From NCBI GenBank assembly GCA_026692885.1, contig JAPLNJ010000352.1, positions 14,174 through 78,173 of the forward strand: a DNA stretch of 64,000 nt, written 5' to 3'. Under the pieces are notes generated by a model that was given only the letters and a program-made list of their open reading frames with translations, searched no databases and had not been told where the DNA came from. The translations under genes were made by a program, and so were the position numbers. Positions 46,557-55,389 of the stretch are shown in pieces; the first letter of the stretch is position 1, and each line of letters starts with the position of its first letter. Origin of the DNA: Planctomycetota bacterium. GTDB lineage: Bacteria; Planctomycetota; Planctomycetia; Pirellulales; Pirellulaceae.

Positions 46557-47074
46557 TCTTCGATTCGCCACCGCCCGACGCTCCCGTCGACCAGGGCGAC
46601 ATCATCGACGGCTGTCCGCTGCAGCACCTTGCCACCTTTGATGTTACGGACCTGCTCGCCGAACGTGCACCGGACTCGGTCGTTTCAACGTACAGCCGAG
46701 TCCTCGTCCTAACCCAAACCTGCGACTTGGCCCAGAAGAAGAGTTCTGTGGTCTTGGTCGCAGCGGTTCGTGTAGCCGCGGACATGGTGCGGCAAGGCAT
46801 ACTCAAGGCCATTGATGTGCAAGGGCCAATCCGCGGCGGCCGAGTGTTCGGATGGTACTACCTGCCCAGAGTCGAAGCCTGCGGTTTACCTGAATCGGTG
46901 GTTGACCTTCGACAGATTCACACGATTCGTCGCGACTTGCTCACTGCTCTCTGCCTTCACGGCAAGCGACGTGGGCGAATTCGACCACTGTATCGCGAGC
47001 ACTTGGCCAGGCATTTTGCGGAGACGTACGCTCGAATTGGATTGCCGCAACCATACGAGACGCGACCACAGTAG
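46553..47074 (+). CDS. Protein of unknown function with a TQTCDL motif
   Basis: This 173-residue protein overlaps the previous stop by 4 bp. It has a central strand VLVLTQTCDLAQKKSSVVLV and a Trp/Tyr-rich segment VFGWYYLP, then a helical basic C-terminus. I have no secure family name for it. It is followed 94 bp later by a large kinase gene. An enzymatic role of the Cys in TQTCDL is possible but unproven. Confidence 0.65.
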   Translation: MIFDSPPPDAPVDQGDIIDGCPLQHLATFDVTDLLAERAPDSVVSTYSRVLVLTQTCDLAQKKSSVVLVAAVRVAADMVRQGILKAIDVQGPIRGGRVFGWYYLPRVEACGLPESVVDLRQIHTIRRDLLTALCLHGKRRGRIRPLYREHLARHFAETYARIGLPQPYETRPQ

Positions 47075-47168
47075 CGCATGGGGCAACGTTTTTCTGAATT
47101 CCCGTCTGCAGATTCTACGCTCGTTGCCGGATGTCTGGCGGCGAGTTCGACTCCAGACAACAGGTTCG

Positions 47169-49451
47169 ATGTCAGGTCCAGTGACGATGGCGGCAGCCAA
47201 GCTCGACGAATACATCCGCGGTCTGACCGCGGGGGGCCTGATGACCGCGGAGGCCGTCCAGGCGTTTATCGACGGTCTGCCGATGGACGAGCGGCCGCAG
47301 GACGGCAAGCGGTTAGCCGAGCAGTTGGTGCGTCACAATCGGCTGACGGCGTTCCAGGCTCAAGCGGTCTACCACGGCAAAGGCGACGGGCTGGTGCTCG
47401 GCAACTACGTGCTGTTGGACAAGATCGGCCAGGGCGGCATGGGGATGGTGTTCAAAGCCCAGCACCGCCTGATGGGCCGTGTGGTGGCATTGAAGGTACT
47501 GCCAACGCGTCTGACCAAGACCCCGGAGGGCCTGCGGCGGTTTCATCGCGAGGTCCGCGCGGCGGCGGCACTGAACCACCCGAATATCGTGACCGCGTTC
47601 GATGCCGACGAGGTGCGCACTATTCGCTTCCTGGTGATGGAGTACGTGGAGGGCACGGATCTGTCCGCGCTGGTCAAGAGCACCGGGCCGCTGCCGGTCC
47701 GCCGGGCGGTAGGCTACTTGCTGCAAGTGGCGCGCGCGTTGGAATACGCGCACTCCGAAGGCATCATCCACCGGGACATCAAGCCGTCGAATCTGTTGTT
47801 GGATCGTAAGGGGAACGTCAAGGTCTTGGACTTGGGCCTGGCCCGCATCGCGGAGGAGCAAGGGGCGGCCGGGACGGATTCGAGTCTACTGGATTTGACC
47901 AAGACGGGGATGGTGCTGGGGACCGTGGACTATATGCCGCCGGAGCAGGCCTTGGGCACGAAGAGCGTGGACGGGCGGTCGGATATCTACAGCCTGGGGA
48001 TTTCGCTGTACTACCTGCTGACCGGCCGGGTGCCGTACGAGGGCAGCACGATGTTGGCCCGCTTTCTGGCTCAGCGGGAGCAGGAGATCCCGTCGCTGCA
48101 GACCGCGGTTTCCGGGGCTTCGGACCAGTTGGACGGCGTGTTTCGGAAGATGGTGGCGAAGGCCGCGGACGATCGTTATGCGACGATGACGGAGGTCGTC
48201 GCGGCCTTGGAAGCCTGCCTCGCCGTGTCGCCCGCAGAATCAGAGACGAGTTCCGCGTTCCAGCCCGACTCGGCGTGGCTGGAAGTGCTGCAGGCGATCA
48301 GCGGGGCATCGCCCGCAGCGGTCGCAGCACCGGCAGCGCTGCCGGTATTGTTCGAGTCGCCTCCGCTCGTTCAGGTATCCGAACCAGCGTCTGTCACTGA
48401 ATCGCAGGCGTACGCTGAGACGCGTCAGAGCACCAGGTCGAGGATCGCCGAGTTGCTGGCCAAGTCGCCCGCCCCGCCCTGGGTGACCGTGAGCGGCGGC
48501 GTGCTGGTGGCTCTCGTCATCGTGGTGATGTGGTTGAGGGGGACCAGCCCGCAGGTGGCGAGCAACCCACCGTCCTCTCCCCAGCAGCTTCTACCGCAGC
48601 CCAAGCCCACACCAGAATCCTCCGCCAAGCCTGGTCAGGAATCGACGGGCGAACCGCCAACTTTGCCCCCCGCGATCGACAGCCACCAGCGGTCGCAGCC
48701 CAATCCGGCGAACCCTCCGTCCGCGGAGAGCGGCAAGCAGGTCCCCGCGGAGCTCACCGAGAAGTCCGACGCCCGAGTCACGTCTGGCGCCTCCCAAGAA
48801 ATAGCCAGCCAACCGAAACCCGCGTTTGGGGTGCCAGAGCCAACGCCGTCCGAGAAAGGCCCGAAGTCCCCGCCGGCGCCAGAGAAGAAACCGCCGATGA
48901 CTGATAACCCGCCGACGAAGCCACCGTTCGAGGCCGCCGCCAAGCCGGAAACCGCGGTGGGCGGTGGCGCGAAGCCGAACCAGCCTCCGTCCGTTTCCGC
49001 CAAGAAGCCCACGGCAGACGTCATCGCGGTGCTGCCGCCGGAACTGAGCCGTGAGCTGTTGGCCAACATTAGAGAGGTTTCACTGGAACTCAAATGGGAC
49101 CAGAAGACGGTCCCGCCCCCGATCGCCCAGGCGGTTCAGCGAGTGATGGAAGATGCGTTGAACTTGCCCGCCCTGGGCCTTAAGGTCGATAGCAATGCCC
49201 CCGCCAAGATGCGTGCCAACCTCACGGCCAGTCGCGAAAACGAGTTCGTCGTGTTCCGCTTGTCGGCGGAATTACAGTGCCCCGAGAGCGACGGGAAGAC
49301 CGTCACGGTGTGGTCCCAAGAACAGGAAGTCGGCAAGTTCACGCAGCGCGCTTTCCACAGTGCCGCGACGATGGTGCGGGGCAAGGTCACGGAGTTCATG
49401 CAGCGTTTCCAACGCGACTACAGGAGGGCGGGGACCGCCAAGCGAGGCTGA
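47169..49451 (+). CDS. Ser/Thr protein kinase with transmembrane segment and periplasmic domain
   Basis: The start is set at the ATG at 47169; the frame extends upstream but overlaps the previous gene. An N-terminal helical region (1-75) precedes the kinase domain (80-350): IGQGGMGMVFKA, catalytic Lys109 in VALKV, HRDIKPSNLL and a DLGLAR instead of DFG-type motif. A transmembrane segment lies at about 440-455 (VTVSGGVLVALVIVVMWL), followed by a Pro/Ala/Lys-rich stretch and a C-terminal domain of about 150 residues. This is the PknB-like layout common in planctomycetes. The signal sensed is unknown. Confidence 0.92.
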   Translation: MSGPVTMAAAKLDEYIRGLTAGGLMTAEAVQAFIDGLPMDERPQDGKRLAEQLVRHNRLTAFQAQAVYHGKGDGLVLGNYVLLDKIGQGGMGMVFKAQHRLMGRVVALKVLPTRLTKTPEGLRRFHREVRAAAALNHPNIVTAFDADEVRTIRFLVMEYVEGTDLSALVKSTGPLPVRRAVGYLLQVARALEYAHSEGIIHRDIKPSNLLLDRKGNVKVLDLGLARIAEEQGAAGTDSSLLDLTKTGMVLGTVDYMPPEQALGTKSVDGRSDIYSLGISLYYLLTGRVPYEGSTMLARFLAQREQEIPSLQTAVSGASDQLDGVFRKMVAKAADDRYATMTEVVAALEACLAVSPAESETSSAFQPDSAWLEVLQAISGASPAAVAAPAALPVLFESPPLVQVSEPASVTESQAYAETRQSTRSRIAELLAKSPAPPWVTVSGGVLVALVIVVMWLRGTSPQVASNPPSSPQQLLPQPKPTPESSAKPGQESTGEPPTLPPAIDSHQRSQPNPANPPSAESGKQVPAELTEKSDARVTSGASQEIASQPKPAFGVPEPTPSEKGPKSPPAPEKKPPMTDNPPTKPPFEAAAKPETAVGGGAKPNQPPSVSAKKPTADVIAVLPPELSRELLANIREVSLELKWDQKTVPPPIAQAVQRVMEDALNLPALGLKVDSNAPAKMRANLTASRENEFVVFRLSAELQCPESDGKTVTVWSQEQEVGKFTQRAFHSAATMVRGKVTEFMQRFQRDYRRAGTAKRG

Positions 49452-49657
49452 GAACCCGCCGCGGTGCGAGCTTCCTCCCACGCCACTTTCACGTGCCGAA
49501 TCGCCGTGCGTTAGGCCAAGTCGGCTGGCGTCAAACCAGCCGTCGTCCTCCGACGGGTGATCTTGCGCGCCAGGGATGCAGCGTGGGTGTCCCAGAGAAC
49601 CCGGTACTTGCCCAATGCTCCGCCAGCTCGTCCCCCAATCAGACGCAGGTATCCGCC

Positions 49658-49843
49658 TTGATCATAACGTTGCGAAATGCTAGCAGTGTCGTGATCGCCC
49701 CCGAGAAGCTCCCGACGTAAGTCGGTGGGAGTGTTCCCGCCCTGTGCCTAACCCGGAGCCCCATATCCGACCGGCCCGACTCGTCGGGAGCTTCTCGGAC
49801 GGGACCAGCTAGCAGTGACGGCATTTCGCAGTGTTACGATCAA
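49658..49843. mobile_element. MITE-like element, copy 4 (186 bp)
   Basis: The left end reads TTGATCATAACGTTGCGAAA followed by TGCTAGCAGTGTCGTGATCG. The right end in reverse complement reads TTGATCGTAACACTGCGAAA followed by TGCCGTCACTGCTAGC. Subterminal CCGAGAAGCTCCCGAC is shared with copy 1. It has no coding sequence. The rest of 49452-50052 contains no intact gene. Confidence 0.75.
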
Positions 49844-49944
49844 CGCCAGAATCATCGCTCCACCGACGCAAGGTCGGCGGGGGCGGAAGCACTTGTCCAA
49901 CAGCCTGTGACATCGCTCCTTCGAAGCCAAGTGGCACTGTACAA

Positions 49945-50096
49945 TTAGTCCGTCTCGTGCTCGGGGATGCCCAGGTCCCTCTGCTGTTGGTAAGCTGAAC
50001 GGTCCGCGTTTCAGCGTTTGTTGTGCGGAGCGAAACTAGGAGCCTGTCGCTGATGGATGCGTTGGCAGATGTCGACTTGGCGCCCGGCCAAACGTA
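49945..50096 (+). repeat. Duplicated 5' segment, copy 2
   Basis: This corresponds to 46185-46338. The start codon of the original small gene is AGG here at 50038-50040. The match breaks after the codons for PGQTY. Confidence 0.8.
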
Positions 50097-50463
50097 CCTG
50101 GCGCAAACTCAAAGGCGTGGCGACTGTCCGTCTGGTAAGTGGCCGCGTCCGCCGTGCGGAGGTGCATTGGTACGAGTCGCATGTGTAGGCGAGAAGGGCT
50201 TCAAGATCAAGCGTTTCTTGGATGACGGACCTCTGGGGCGAAAGAAGCGAACACCGCAATTCGTGTTATGCATCCGGAACGAGCGATGCGACGACTTGGA
50301 ACTCCGCAAGGTGTACCAAGTGCTCCCCGACGCGTCCGCCACGGAAGAAGGATACCTGCGGGTGATTGACGAATCGGGCGAGGATTACCTCTACCCGGCG
50401 GACGGCTTTTTGCCGATCGCGTTGCCTGACGCGGTCGCGGAGGAGTTGGCCGTTCCTGTGTAA
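50053..50463 (+). pseudogene. Chimeric small gene: duplicated 5' end fused to a DEDYLYP-type protein
   Basis: The frame begins with codons copied from the small gene at 46278 (MDALADVDLAPGQTY), with its original ATG lost. It then switches, after a segment without family features, to a C-terminal part containing NERCDDLELRKVYQVLPD and GYLRVIDESGEDYLYP, which resembles a separate family of small conserved proteins. The result is a 136-residue fusion, or 146 if a TTG at 50023 is used. Whether it is expressed is unknown. It looks like a product of duplication and recombination at this site. Confidence 0.6.
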
Positions 50464-50587
50464 CCTCTCTGTTGCTCATGCGGTAACGATTCTCTGAATG
50501 CCCGTCTGCGGGACGTAGCAACGGTGGCCGAAATAGCTTCCCGGTTTCCGGCGCGGGCCAAGGGGGCGGCACCGCGGACGAATCGAG

Positions 50588-50693
50588 TAGCACGGATGGC
50601 AAAGCCGGGGCGCGGATGAAGACCCCAGAATCTTCACGAATTATCCGACACCACATTGCTCATCCGTGCCCCGGCTTTGCCATCCGTGCTAGT
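50588..50693. repeat. AGCACGGATGGCAAAGCCGG palindromic repeat, copy 2
   Basis: Arms TAGCACGGATGGCAAAGCCG and the inverse close a loop of about 55 bp. It is the same family as 33371-33526. The stretch 50464-50897 has no gene. Confidence 0.75.
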
Positions 50694-50897
50694 TTTGGGT
50701 TGGGGGCTTCGGGCGTCCACTCAACCCGTCGAGCATCGCAGGGTGGAAGGTCATGGTGAAAGATCCGGGTCCCACCATGTTGGGCCTCGAACCGTTCTGG
50801 GAGATCCGGAAGTTATTTCGGACTTGGGCTTTGCCACACAGATCGGCCTTTGCCCGAAACAGACTCCCGACCCCGTGTCAGCAGCCTGCACGATGGA

Positions 50898-51773
50898 TCA
50901 ATGCGGCACGCCGGTGTACAGGCTGTACACGATCACCGCCAGCATGGCCAGGCTCAGCCAGCGCTCGGACCCGTCACCATTGAATCCGACCACCCAGAGT
51001 CCCAACGAGAACGCGACCGTGCCGAGCCAGAACACGGTGGCCCGCCAGAAGCCCCAGATCTTGTTGTTCGGCCCGGCGTCCCGCACGGCGTTGCTCGCGA
51101 CGCGCCATTTCCCGTCGCGGAGTTCCGCCCGTTCCGCTTTCTTGGTCTCCTCCAAGGTGCTGAGTTGCTTGTCCAAGCTCTCTACCGACTTCTCGTCGGC
51201 GGGCATCTGGGGTTTGTGATCCTGCGCCTGCTGCCGCTGCTGCTCCAAGGCCGCTTTCTCGGCATCCCACTCGTCCTGGAAGCGACTCTCGGCCACGACG
51301 GCCTTGGCCTGCAGCCGTTCCGCATAGTGCGTGGCCACCGCATCGCAACCGCGGGACAAGAGCACCAACATGAAACCCGTCAGCAACAGCGGTTGCCCCA
51401 GGAAGTTGACGTGCTGGAACAGCTGCAGCGGTTTGCTGAAGGCAAACGCGTGGTACGATTCGCGCTGGGCCGGCGCGGCTGGCGTCGCGAACGTCGCCGG
51501 GGCGACAGCTGCGGGTTTGGCCGCGGGGGTCGTCGCCTGTGCAGGCCGCTTCTCGGCCGGGCCGGGACTGGCGGCGTCGGCGGATCGGGATCCCAGCTCC
51601 TTGTCGAATAGCCCCGGTACTTGCCCAGCCGGCAGCCAGTCGTTCAGACCTTCTTTCCAGACCAGATCGTTGCGGGACAGATTTCCGGTCCCGATCAGCG
51701 TCCGGAGTTGGGCCTCCGTCACGGGACCGCGTTCCTCTTCGTCGATGGCAAAGTACCAGATTGCGTCAGCCAT
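50898..51773 (-). CDS. GYF_2 (DUF4339) domain membrane protein
   Basis: The start is at 51773 (MADAIWYFAIDEEERGPV), with GGAAAG upstream; the longer frame to 51887 lacks support. Residues 1-55 are a GYF_2 domain (WYFAIDEEERGPVTEAQL...NDLVWKEGLNDW). A Pro/Ala-rich linker follows, then a transmembrane segment near 127-145, a long coiled coil rich in Glu, Gln and Lys (about 150-235), and two further membrane segments at the C-terminus. GYF_2 domains probably bind proline-rich peptides. The partner is unknown. Confidence 0.8.
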   Translation of the reverse strand: MADAIWYFAIDEEERGPVTEAQLRTLIGTGNLSRNDLVWKEGLNDWLPAGQVPGLFDKELGSRSADAASPGPAEKRPAQATTPAAKPAAVAPATFATPAAPAQRESYHAFAFSKPLQLFQHVNFLGQPLLLTGFMLVLLSRGCDAVATHYAERLQAKAVVAESRFQDEWDAEKAALEQQRQQAQDHKPQMPADEKSVESLDKQLSTLEETKKAERAELRDGKWRVASNAVRDAGPNNKIWGFWRATVFWLGTVAFSLGLWVVGFNGDGSERWLSLAMLAVIVYSLYTGVPH

Positions 51774-52021
51774 ACCGCTTTCCAACCCGCTTGTGAACCT
51801 GTCTCGCTGCGCGACGCTTGCCCGCTGGACCCAGGGAGACGAAGGCGTGTCGGCCGCAATTATCATCGACGCCGCGTTTGGAAACAAGCAGCGTGGCCGC
51901 CCAGATTCCGCACGATTTCGGCGATGGCTGGTTGTGCGATCGCCTTGCAGTGATTACTTTTGTTCTGTTTATTAGTGGCGCTCAGTCGCCAACCGAAACT
52001 TTGCGGCACGAGGATAGCGTT

Positions 52022-53212
52022 ATGAAGGTGGCAGTCCTCCAAGAATCCTTTCCGGGCGAACGTCGCGTTGCGCTAGTACCCGCCCATATCCCGCAACTCA
52101 CCAAGGCCGGGCTGGAAGTCGTGGTCGAGAAGGGCGCTGGTGTGGCGGCTGGCTTCTCCGACGCCCACTACACGGAGAAAGGCGCCCACGTCGTTGGTGG
52201 CCGTGCCGAGGCACTGGCCGCCGACGTGATCCTGCAGGTCCGCAGCCTGGGTGCCAATCCGGAACACGGGCGAGCCGACCTGGCCCAGGTGAAGTCCGGC
52301 CAAGTGGTCATCGGCATGTGCGATCCCTTGGGGACGCCTGCGGCGACGCAGGACATCGCCCAGACCGGAGCGACAGTCTTTGCTCTGGAACTGGTGCCGC
52401 GGATCACCCGGGCGCAGAGCATGGACATCCTGTCCTCAATGGCCAGCCTGGCCGGTTATCGCGCCGTCTTGCTGGCGGCCCTCGAGCTGCCCAAAATCAT
52501 GCCCATGATGATGACTGCCGCCGGTACGCTGACGGCTGCCCGTGTATTTGTGATCGGCGCGGGCGTGGCGGGACTGCAAGCCATCGCTACTGCCAAACGC
52601 CTGGGCGGCTCTGTCCGGGCCTACGATGTTCGCCCCGCCTGCCGCGAGCAGGTCGAGAGCTTGGGTGCCCGGTTTGTGGAACTCGAGCTGGAAGCCGGCG
52701 CCTCCGAGGACAAGGGCGGCTATGCCAAGCAGATGGACGAGGAGTTCTACAATAAGCAGCGCGCGCTGCTGGCCCGGGTGGTTGCCGAAAGCGATATCGT
52801 TATCACCACCGCCTTTGTGCCTGGCAAACCAGCGCCCCTGCTGATCACGCGCACCGCGGTCGAAGGCATGGACGCCGGCGGCGTGATTATCGACTTGGCG
52901 GCTGAACGGGGTGGTAACTGCGAAGTGACGAAACCGAATGAGCGAGTGATGCATAACGGCGTGACGGTCCTGGGGCCGACGAATTTGCCCGCCGACGTGC
53001 CGCACCACGCCAGCCAGATGTTCAGCCAGAACGTGACACGGTTCCTGCTGAACATGATCAAGGAAGGCCGGCTGCAACTCGACATGGAAGATCAGATCGT
53101 GCGGGAGACATTAACCGCACGCGAAGGCAAGGTGGTCCATCCGCGAGTCCGCGAGTTGCTCGGTTTGCCCCCCTTACTAGCACCTGAACTCGTCCTCGCG
53201 CCCCAGGCTTAG
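52022..53212 (+). CDS. pntAA: NAD(P) transhydrogenase subunit alpha, domain I (PntAA)
   Basis: The start is the ATG at 52022, with GAGG upstream; a longer frame has no family features. The 396-residue protein has the alanine dehydrogenase/transhydrogenase N-terminal domain (MKVAVLQESFPGERRVALVP) and the NAD-binding Rossmann motif VIGAGVAGLQAIATAKRLG (about residues 176-194). It binds NAD(H) on the cytoplasmic side. With PntAB and PntB it forms the membrane enzyme that couples proton entry to hydride transfer from NADH to NADP+. Confidence 0.95.
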   Translation: MKVAVLQESFPGERRVALVPAHIPQLTKAGLEVVVEKGAGVAAGFSDAHYTEKGAHVVGGRAEALAADVILQVRSLGANPEHGRADLAQVKSGQVVIGMCDPLGTPAATQDIAQTGATVFALELVPRITRAQSMDILSSMASLAGYRAVLLAALELPKIMPMMMTAAGTLTAARVFVIGAGVAGLQAIATAKRLGGSVRAYDVRPACREQVESLGARFVELELEAGASEDKGGYAKQMDEEFYNKQRALLARVVAESDIVITTAFVPGKPAPLLITRTAVEGMDAGGVIIDLAAERGGNCEVTKPNERVMHNGVTVLGPTNLPADVPHHASQMFSQNVTRFLLNMIKEGRLQLDMEDQIVRETLTAREGKVVHPRVRELLGLPPLLAPELVLAPQA

Positions 53213-53230
53213 GCACGGGCGAAAAACAAC

Positions 53231-53268
53231 TCCCTCGCCCCGGTACTCCGGGGAGAGGGTTGGGGTGA
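53231..53268. terminator. Palindrome downstream of pntAA
   Basis: A palindrome CTCCCTCGCCCCGGTACTCC...GGGAGAGGGTTGGGG lies in the 160-bp gap between pntAA and pntAB. It could form a stable hairpin, but no U-run follows. Because the next gene belongs to the same enzyme, it may be only an attenuating or mRNA-stabilising hairpin. Confidence 0.4.
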
Positions 53269-53372
53269 CAGGCCGAACAGCAGATGCCGAAGTTATTTTT
53301 CAAGCGTTCCTTTGAGCGTCAGACGGTCAACGGAAGAACCGATTTCCTGTAACGTCCTGCGAGGTGTTTCCT

Positions 53373-53945
53373 ATGCAGCCATCAGCAAGAACGATTGCGT
53401 TGACGATCGGGGCTTGGCTCGTGTGCCTAGCCAGCCAACAGGTTTTGTCCGCTGCGGGCGCGGAGTCGGCCATTACGGTGACAGCGCCCGTGAAAGCCCC
53501 TAAAGACGCGGCGTCGATACAGATCGCAAAGCCGGACGAGGCCCCGGTTGCCAAGGCGGTGCCCGAAGTCGACACCGCAGCGCCGGCCCGAACAGAGACC
53601 ACGGAAACCGCGAAGGCATCCCACGCGGAGGGGAAAGGCAGTGCGGGTTTCCCCGTGATCAATTCGATCTACATCCTGATGCTGGCAGGATTCGTGGGGT
53701 TCGAAGTCATCGGGCGCGTCTCGCCCCTGCTGCATACGCCCCTGATGTCGGCCACCAACGCCATCTCCGGCATCTCGCTGGTGGGGTCCGTGGTGGCGGC
53801 GGGCAGCGGAGAGCTCGGCACCGTTAGCCATGTATTGGGCTTCATCGCCGTGACTGCGGCCACCATCAACGTGGTCGGCGGTTTCATGATTACCGACCGC
53901 ATGTTGAGAATGTTCAAGCTGCGAGGAAAAGAGCAACATGGGTAA
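53373..53945 (+). CDS. pntAB: NAD(P) transhydrogenase transmembrane subunit (PntAB)
   Basis: This 190-residue protein begins (ATG 53373) with a signal-like hydrophobic segment (residues 9-28) and an Ala/Pro/Thr-rich linker of about 65 residues, then the core PntAB domain: INSIYILMLAGFVGFEVIGRV, TNAISGISLVGSVVAAG, and VLGFIAVTAATINVVGGFMITDRML. This matches the 3-4 transmembrane helices of the proton-channel part. Related subunits (for example in Rhodospirillum) are shorter and lack the N-terminal extension. It overlaps pntB by 8 bp. Confidence 0.88.
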   Translation: MQPSARTIALTIGAWLVCLASQQVLSAAGAESAITVTAPVKAPKDAASIQIAKPDEAPVAKAVPEVDTAAPARTETTETAKASHAEGKGSAGFPVINSIYILMLAGFVGFEVIGRVSPLLHTPLMSATNAISGISLVGSVVAAGSGELGTVSHVLGFIAVTAATINVVGGFMITDRMLRMFKLRGKEQHG

Positions 53946-55338
53946 AGAACAGATACTCCAAGTCCTGTATCTCGCCGCCTGCGCCCTGTTTATTCTGGGT
54001 CTGAAGGCGCTGAGTTCCCCGAAAACGGCGCGACGCGGCATGAATATGGCCGCGCTGGGCATGCTGCTGGCCGTGGTCGGCACGTTGTTTCATCGCGAAA
54101 TCGTCTCCATGGAGGCCGGCACCTACCGGTGGATCATCGCCGGCTTCATCATCGGTTCGCTGATCGGCGGAGCGATGGCGATCTTCATGCCGATGACGGC
54201 GATGCCCCAACGAATCGCCATGTCACACGCCTTCGGCGCGTTGGCGGCGGTGTTGGTCGGCATCGTCGAGTTCCATCGTGAGGGCGGGCACTTCACCCGC
54301 GGTATGATGGGCGCAATCGGATTCGAAGTCCTGTTCGGCTCGCTGACCATCACCGGCAGCTTCATGGCCTTTGGCAAACTGCAGGAACTGGTGCGGGGCA
54401 CACCAATCACGTACCCCCACCAGAACCTTTCGAACATCGCCCTGTTTGTGTTCACCTTGGGGATTTTCGTGTTTCTGGCCTTCTGTCCAGATACGGCCGC
54501 CACCATGCCCCTGTTCTACCTGATGATCATCCTGGGACTCGCGATCGGCGTGTTGATGGTGTTGCCGATCGGCGGAGCCGACATGCCGGTGGTTATCTCG
54601 TTACTGAATTCTTACGCCGGTTTGGCGGCGGCGGCGACGGGCTTCGTGATCGAGAATAACGTGCTGATCGTCGCGGGAGCCTTGGACGGAGCCTCCGGCT
54701 TCTTCCTCTCGGTGCTCATGAGCCGGGCGATGAATCGTTCCTTCGCCAACGTGATTTTTGGGGCAGTCGGCTCCGTCACGGCAGCCACGGCGGCAGCCGT
54801 CGAGGGCAAGACAGTCATCCGCTACACGCCCGAAGACGCGGTCCTGACGTTGGAAAACGCGCAGTCGGTGATCGTGATCCCCGGCTACGGCATGGCCGTA
54901 GCTCAAGCCCAACACATCATCCAGGAAATGTCAGAGCTGCTCGGCGAACGCGGGGCCAAGGTGCGGTTTGCGATCCATCCGGTCGCCGGTCGCATGCCGG
55001 GCCACATGAATGTCCTGCTGGCCGAAGCCGACGTGCCCTACGACCAGCTGGTGGAAATGGACCACATCAACCAAGATTTCCCGAACACCGACGTGGTCTT
55101 GGTCGTGGGTGCCAACGACGTGGTCAATCCGGCCGCCCGTTACAAGAAAGACAGTCCGTTGTACGGCATGCCGATCCTGGACGCCGACAAAGCTCGCAGC
55201 ATCATCGTCCTGAAACGCAGCTTGAAGCCCGGTTTCGCCGGCGAAGACAACGAGATCTTCTACGATCCCAAGACCATGATGGTCTTCGGCGACGCCAAAG
55301 CAACGATCACCGCAATGGTGCAGTTGCTGAAGAAGTAG
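53938..55338 (+). CDS. pntB: NAD(P) transhydrogenase subunit beta (PntB)
   Basis: This 466-residue protein has about nine transmembrane helices in the first 270 residues (SLIGGAMAIFMPMTAMPQR, GLAAAATGFVIENN) and the C-terminal NADP-binding domain III (IVIPGYGMAVAQAQH, GANDVVNPAA, FAGEDNEIFY). It completes the proton-translocating transhydrogenase that makes NADPH from NADH and the proton gradient. It overlaps the end of pntAB, so the three genes are one operon. Confidence 0.96.
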   Translation: MGKEQILQVLYLAACALFILGLKALSSPKTARRGMNMAALGMLLAVVGTLFHREIVSMEAGTYRWIIAGFIIGSLIGGAMAIFMPMTAMPQRIAMSHAFGALAAVLVGIVEFHREGGHFTRGMMGAIGFEVLFGSLTITGSFMAFGKLQELVRGTPITYPHQNLSNIALFVFTLGIFVFLAFCPDTAATMPLFYLMIILGLAIGVLMVLPIGGADMPVVISLLNSYAGLAAAATGFVIENNVLIVAGALDGASGFFLSVLMSRAMNRSFANVIFGAVGSVTAATAAAVEGKTVIRYTPEDAVLTLENAQSVIVIPGYGMAVAQAQHIIQEMSELLGERGAKVRFAIHPVAGRMPGHMNVLLAEADVPYDQLVEMDHINQDFPNTDVVLVVGANDVVNPAARYKKDSPLYGMPILDADKARSIIVLKRSLKPGFAGEDNEIFYDPKTMMVFGDAKATITAMVQLLKK

Positions 55339-55389
55339 TTCGGTGAGGCGGTTGCTGCTTCGCATTCCCCGGAAGCATTAGCAGAAACG

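Noticed and set aside
16211..53299. Short recurring GAAGTTATTT sequences (near 16211, 50809 and 53289) considered as an operator
   Set aside because: They are short, differ in their flanks and lie at varied distances from genes; chance or repeat remnants are as likely.
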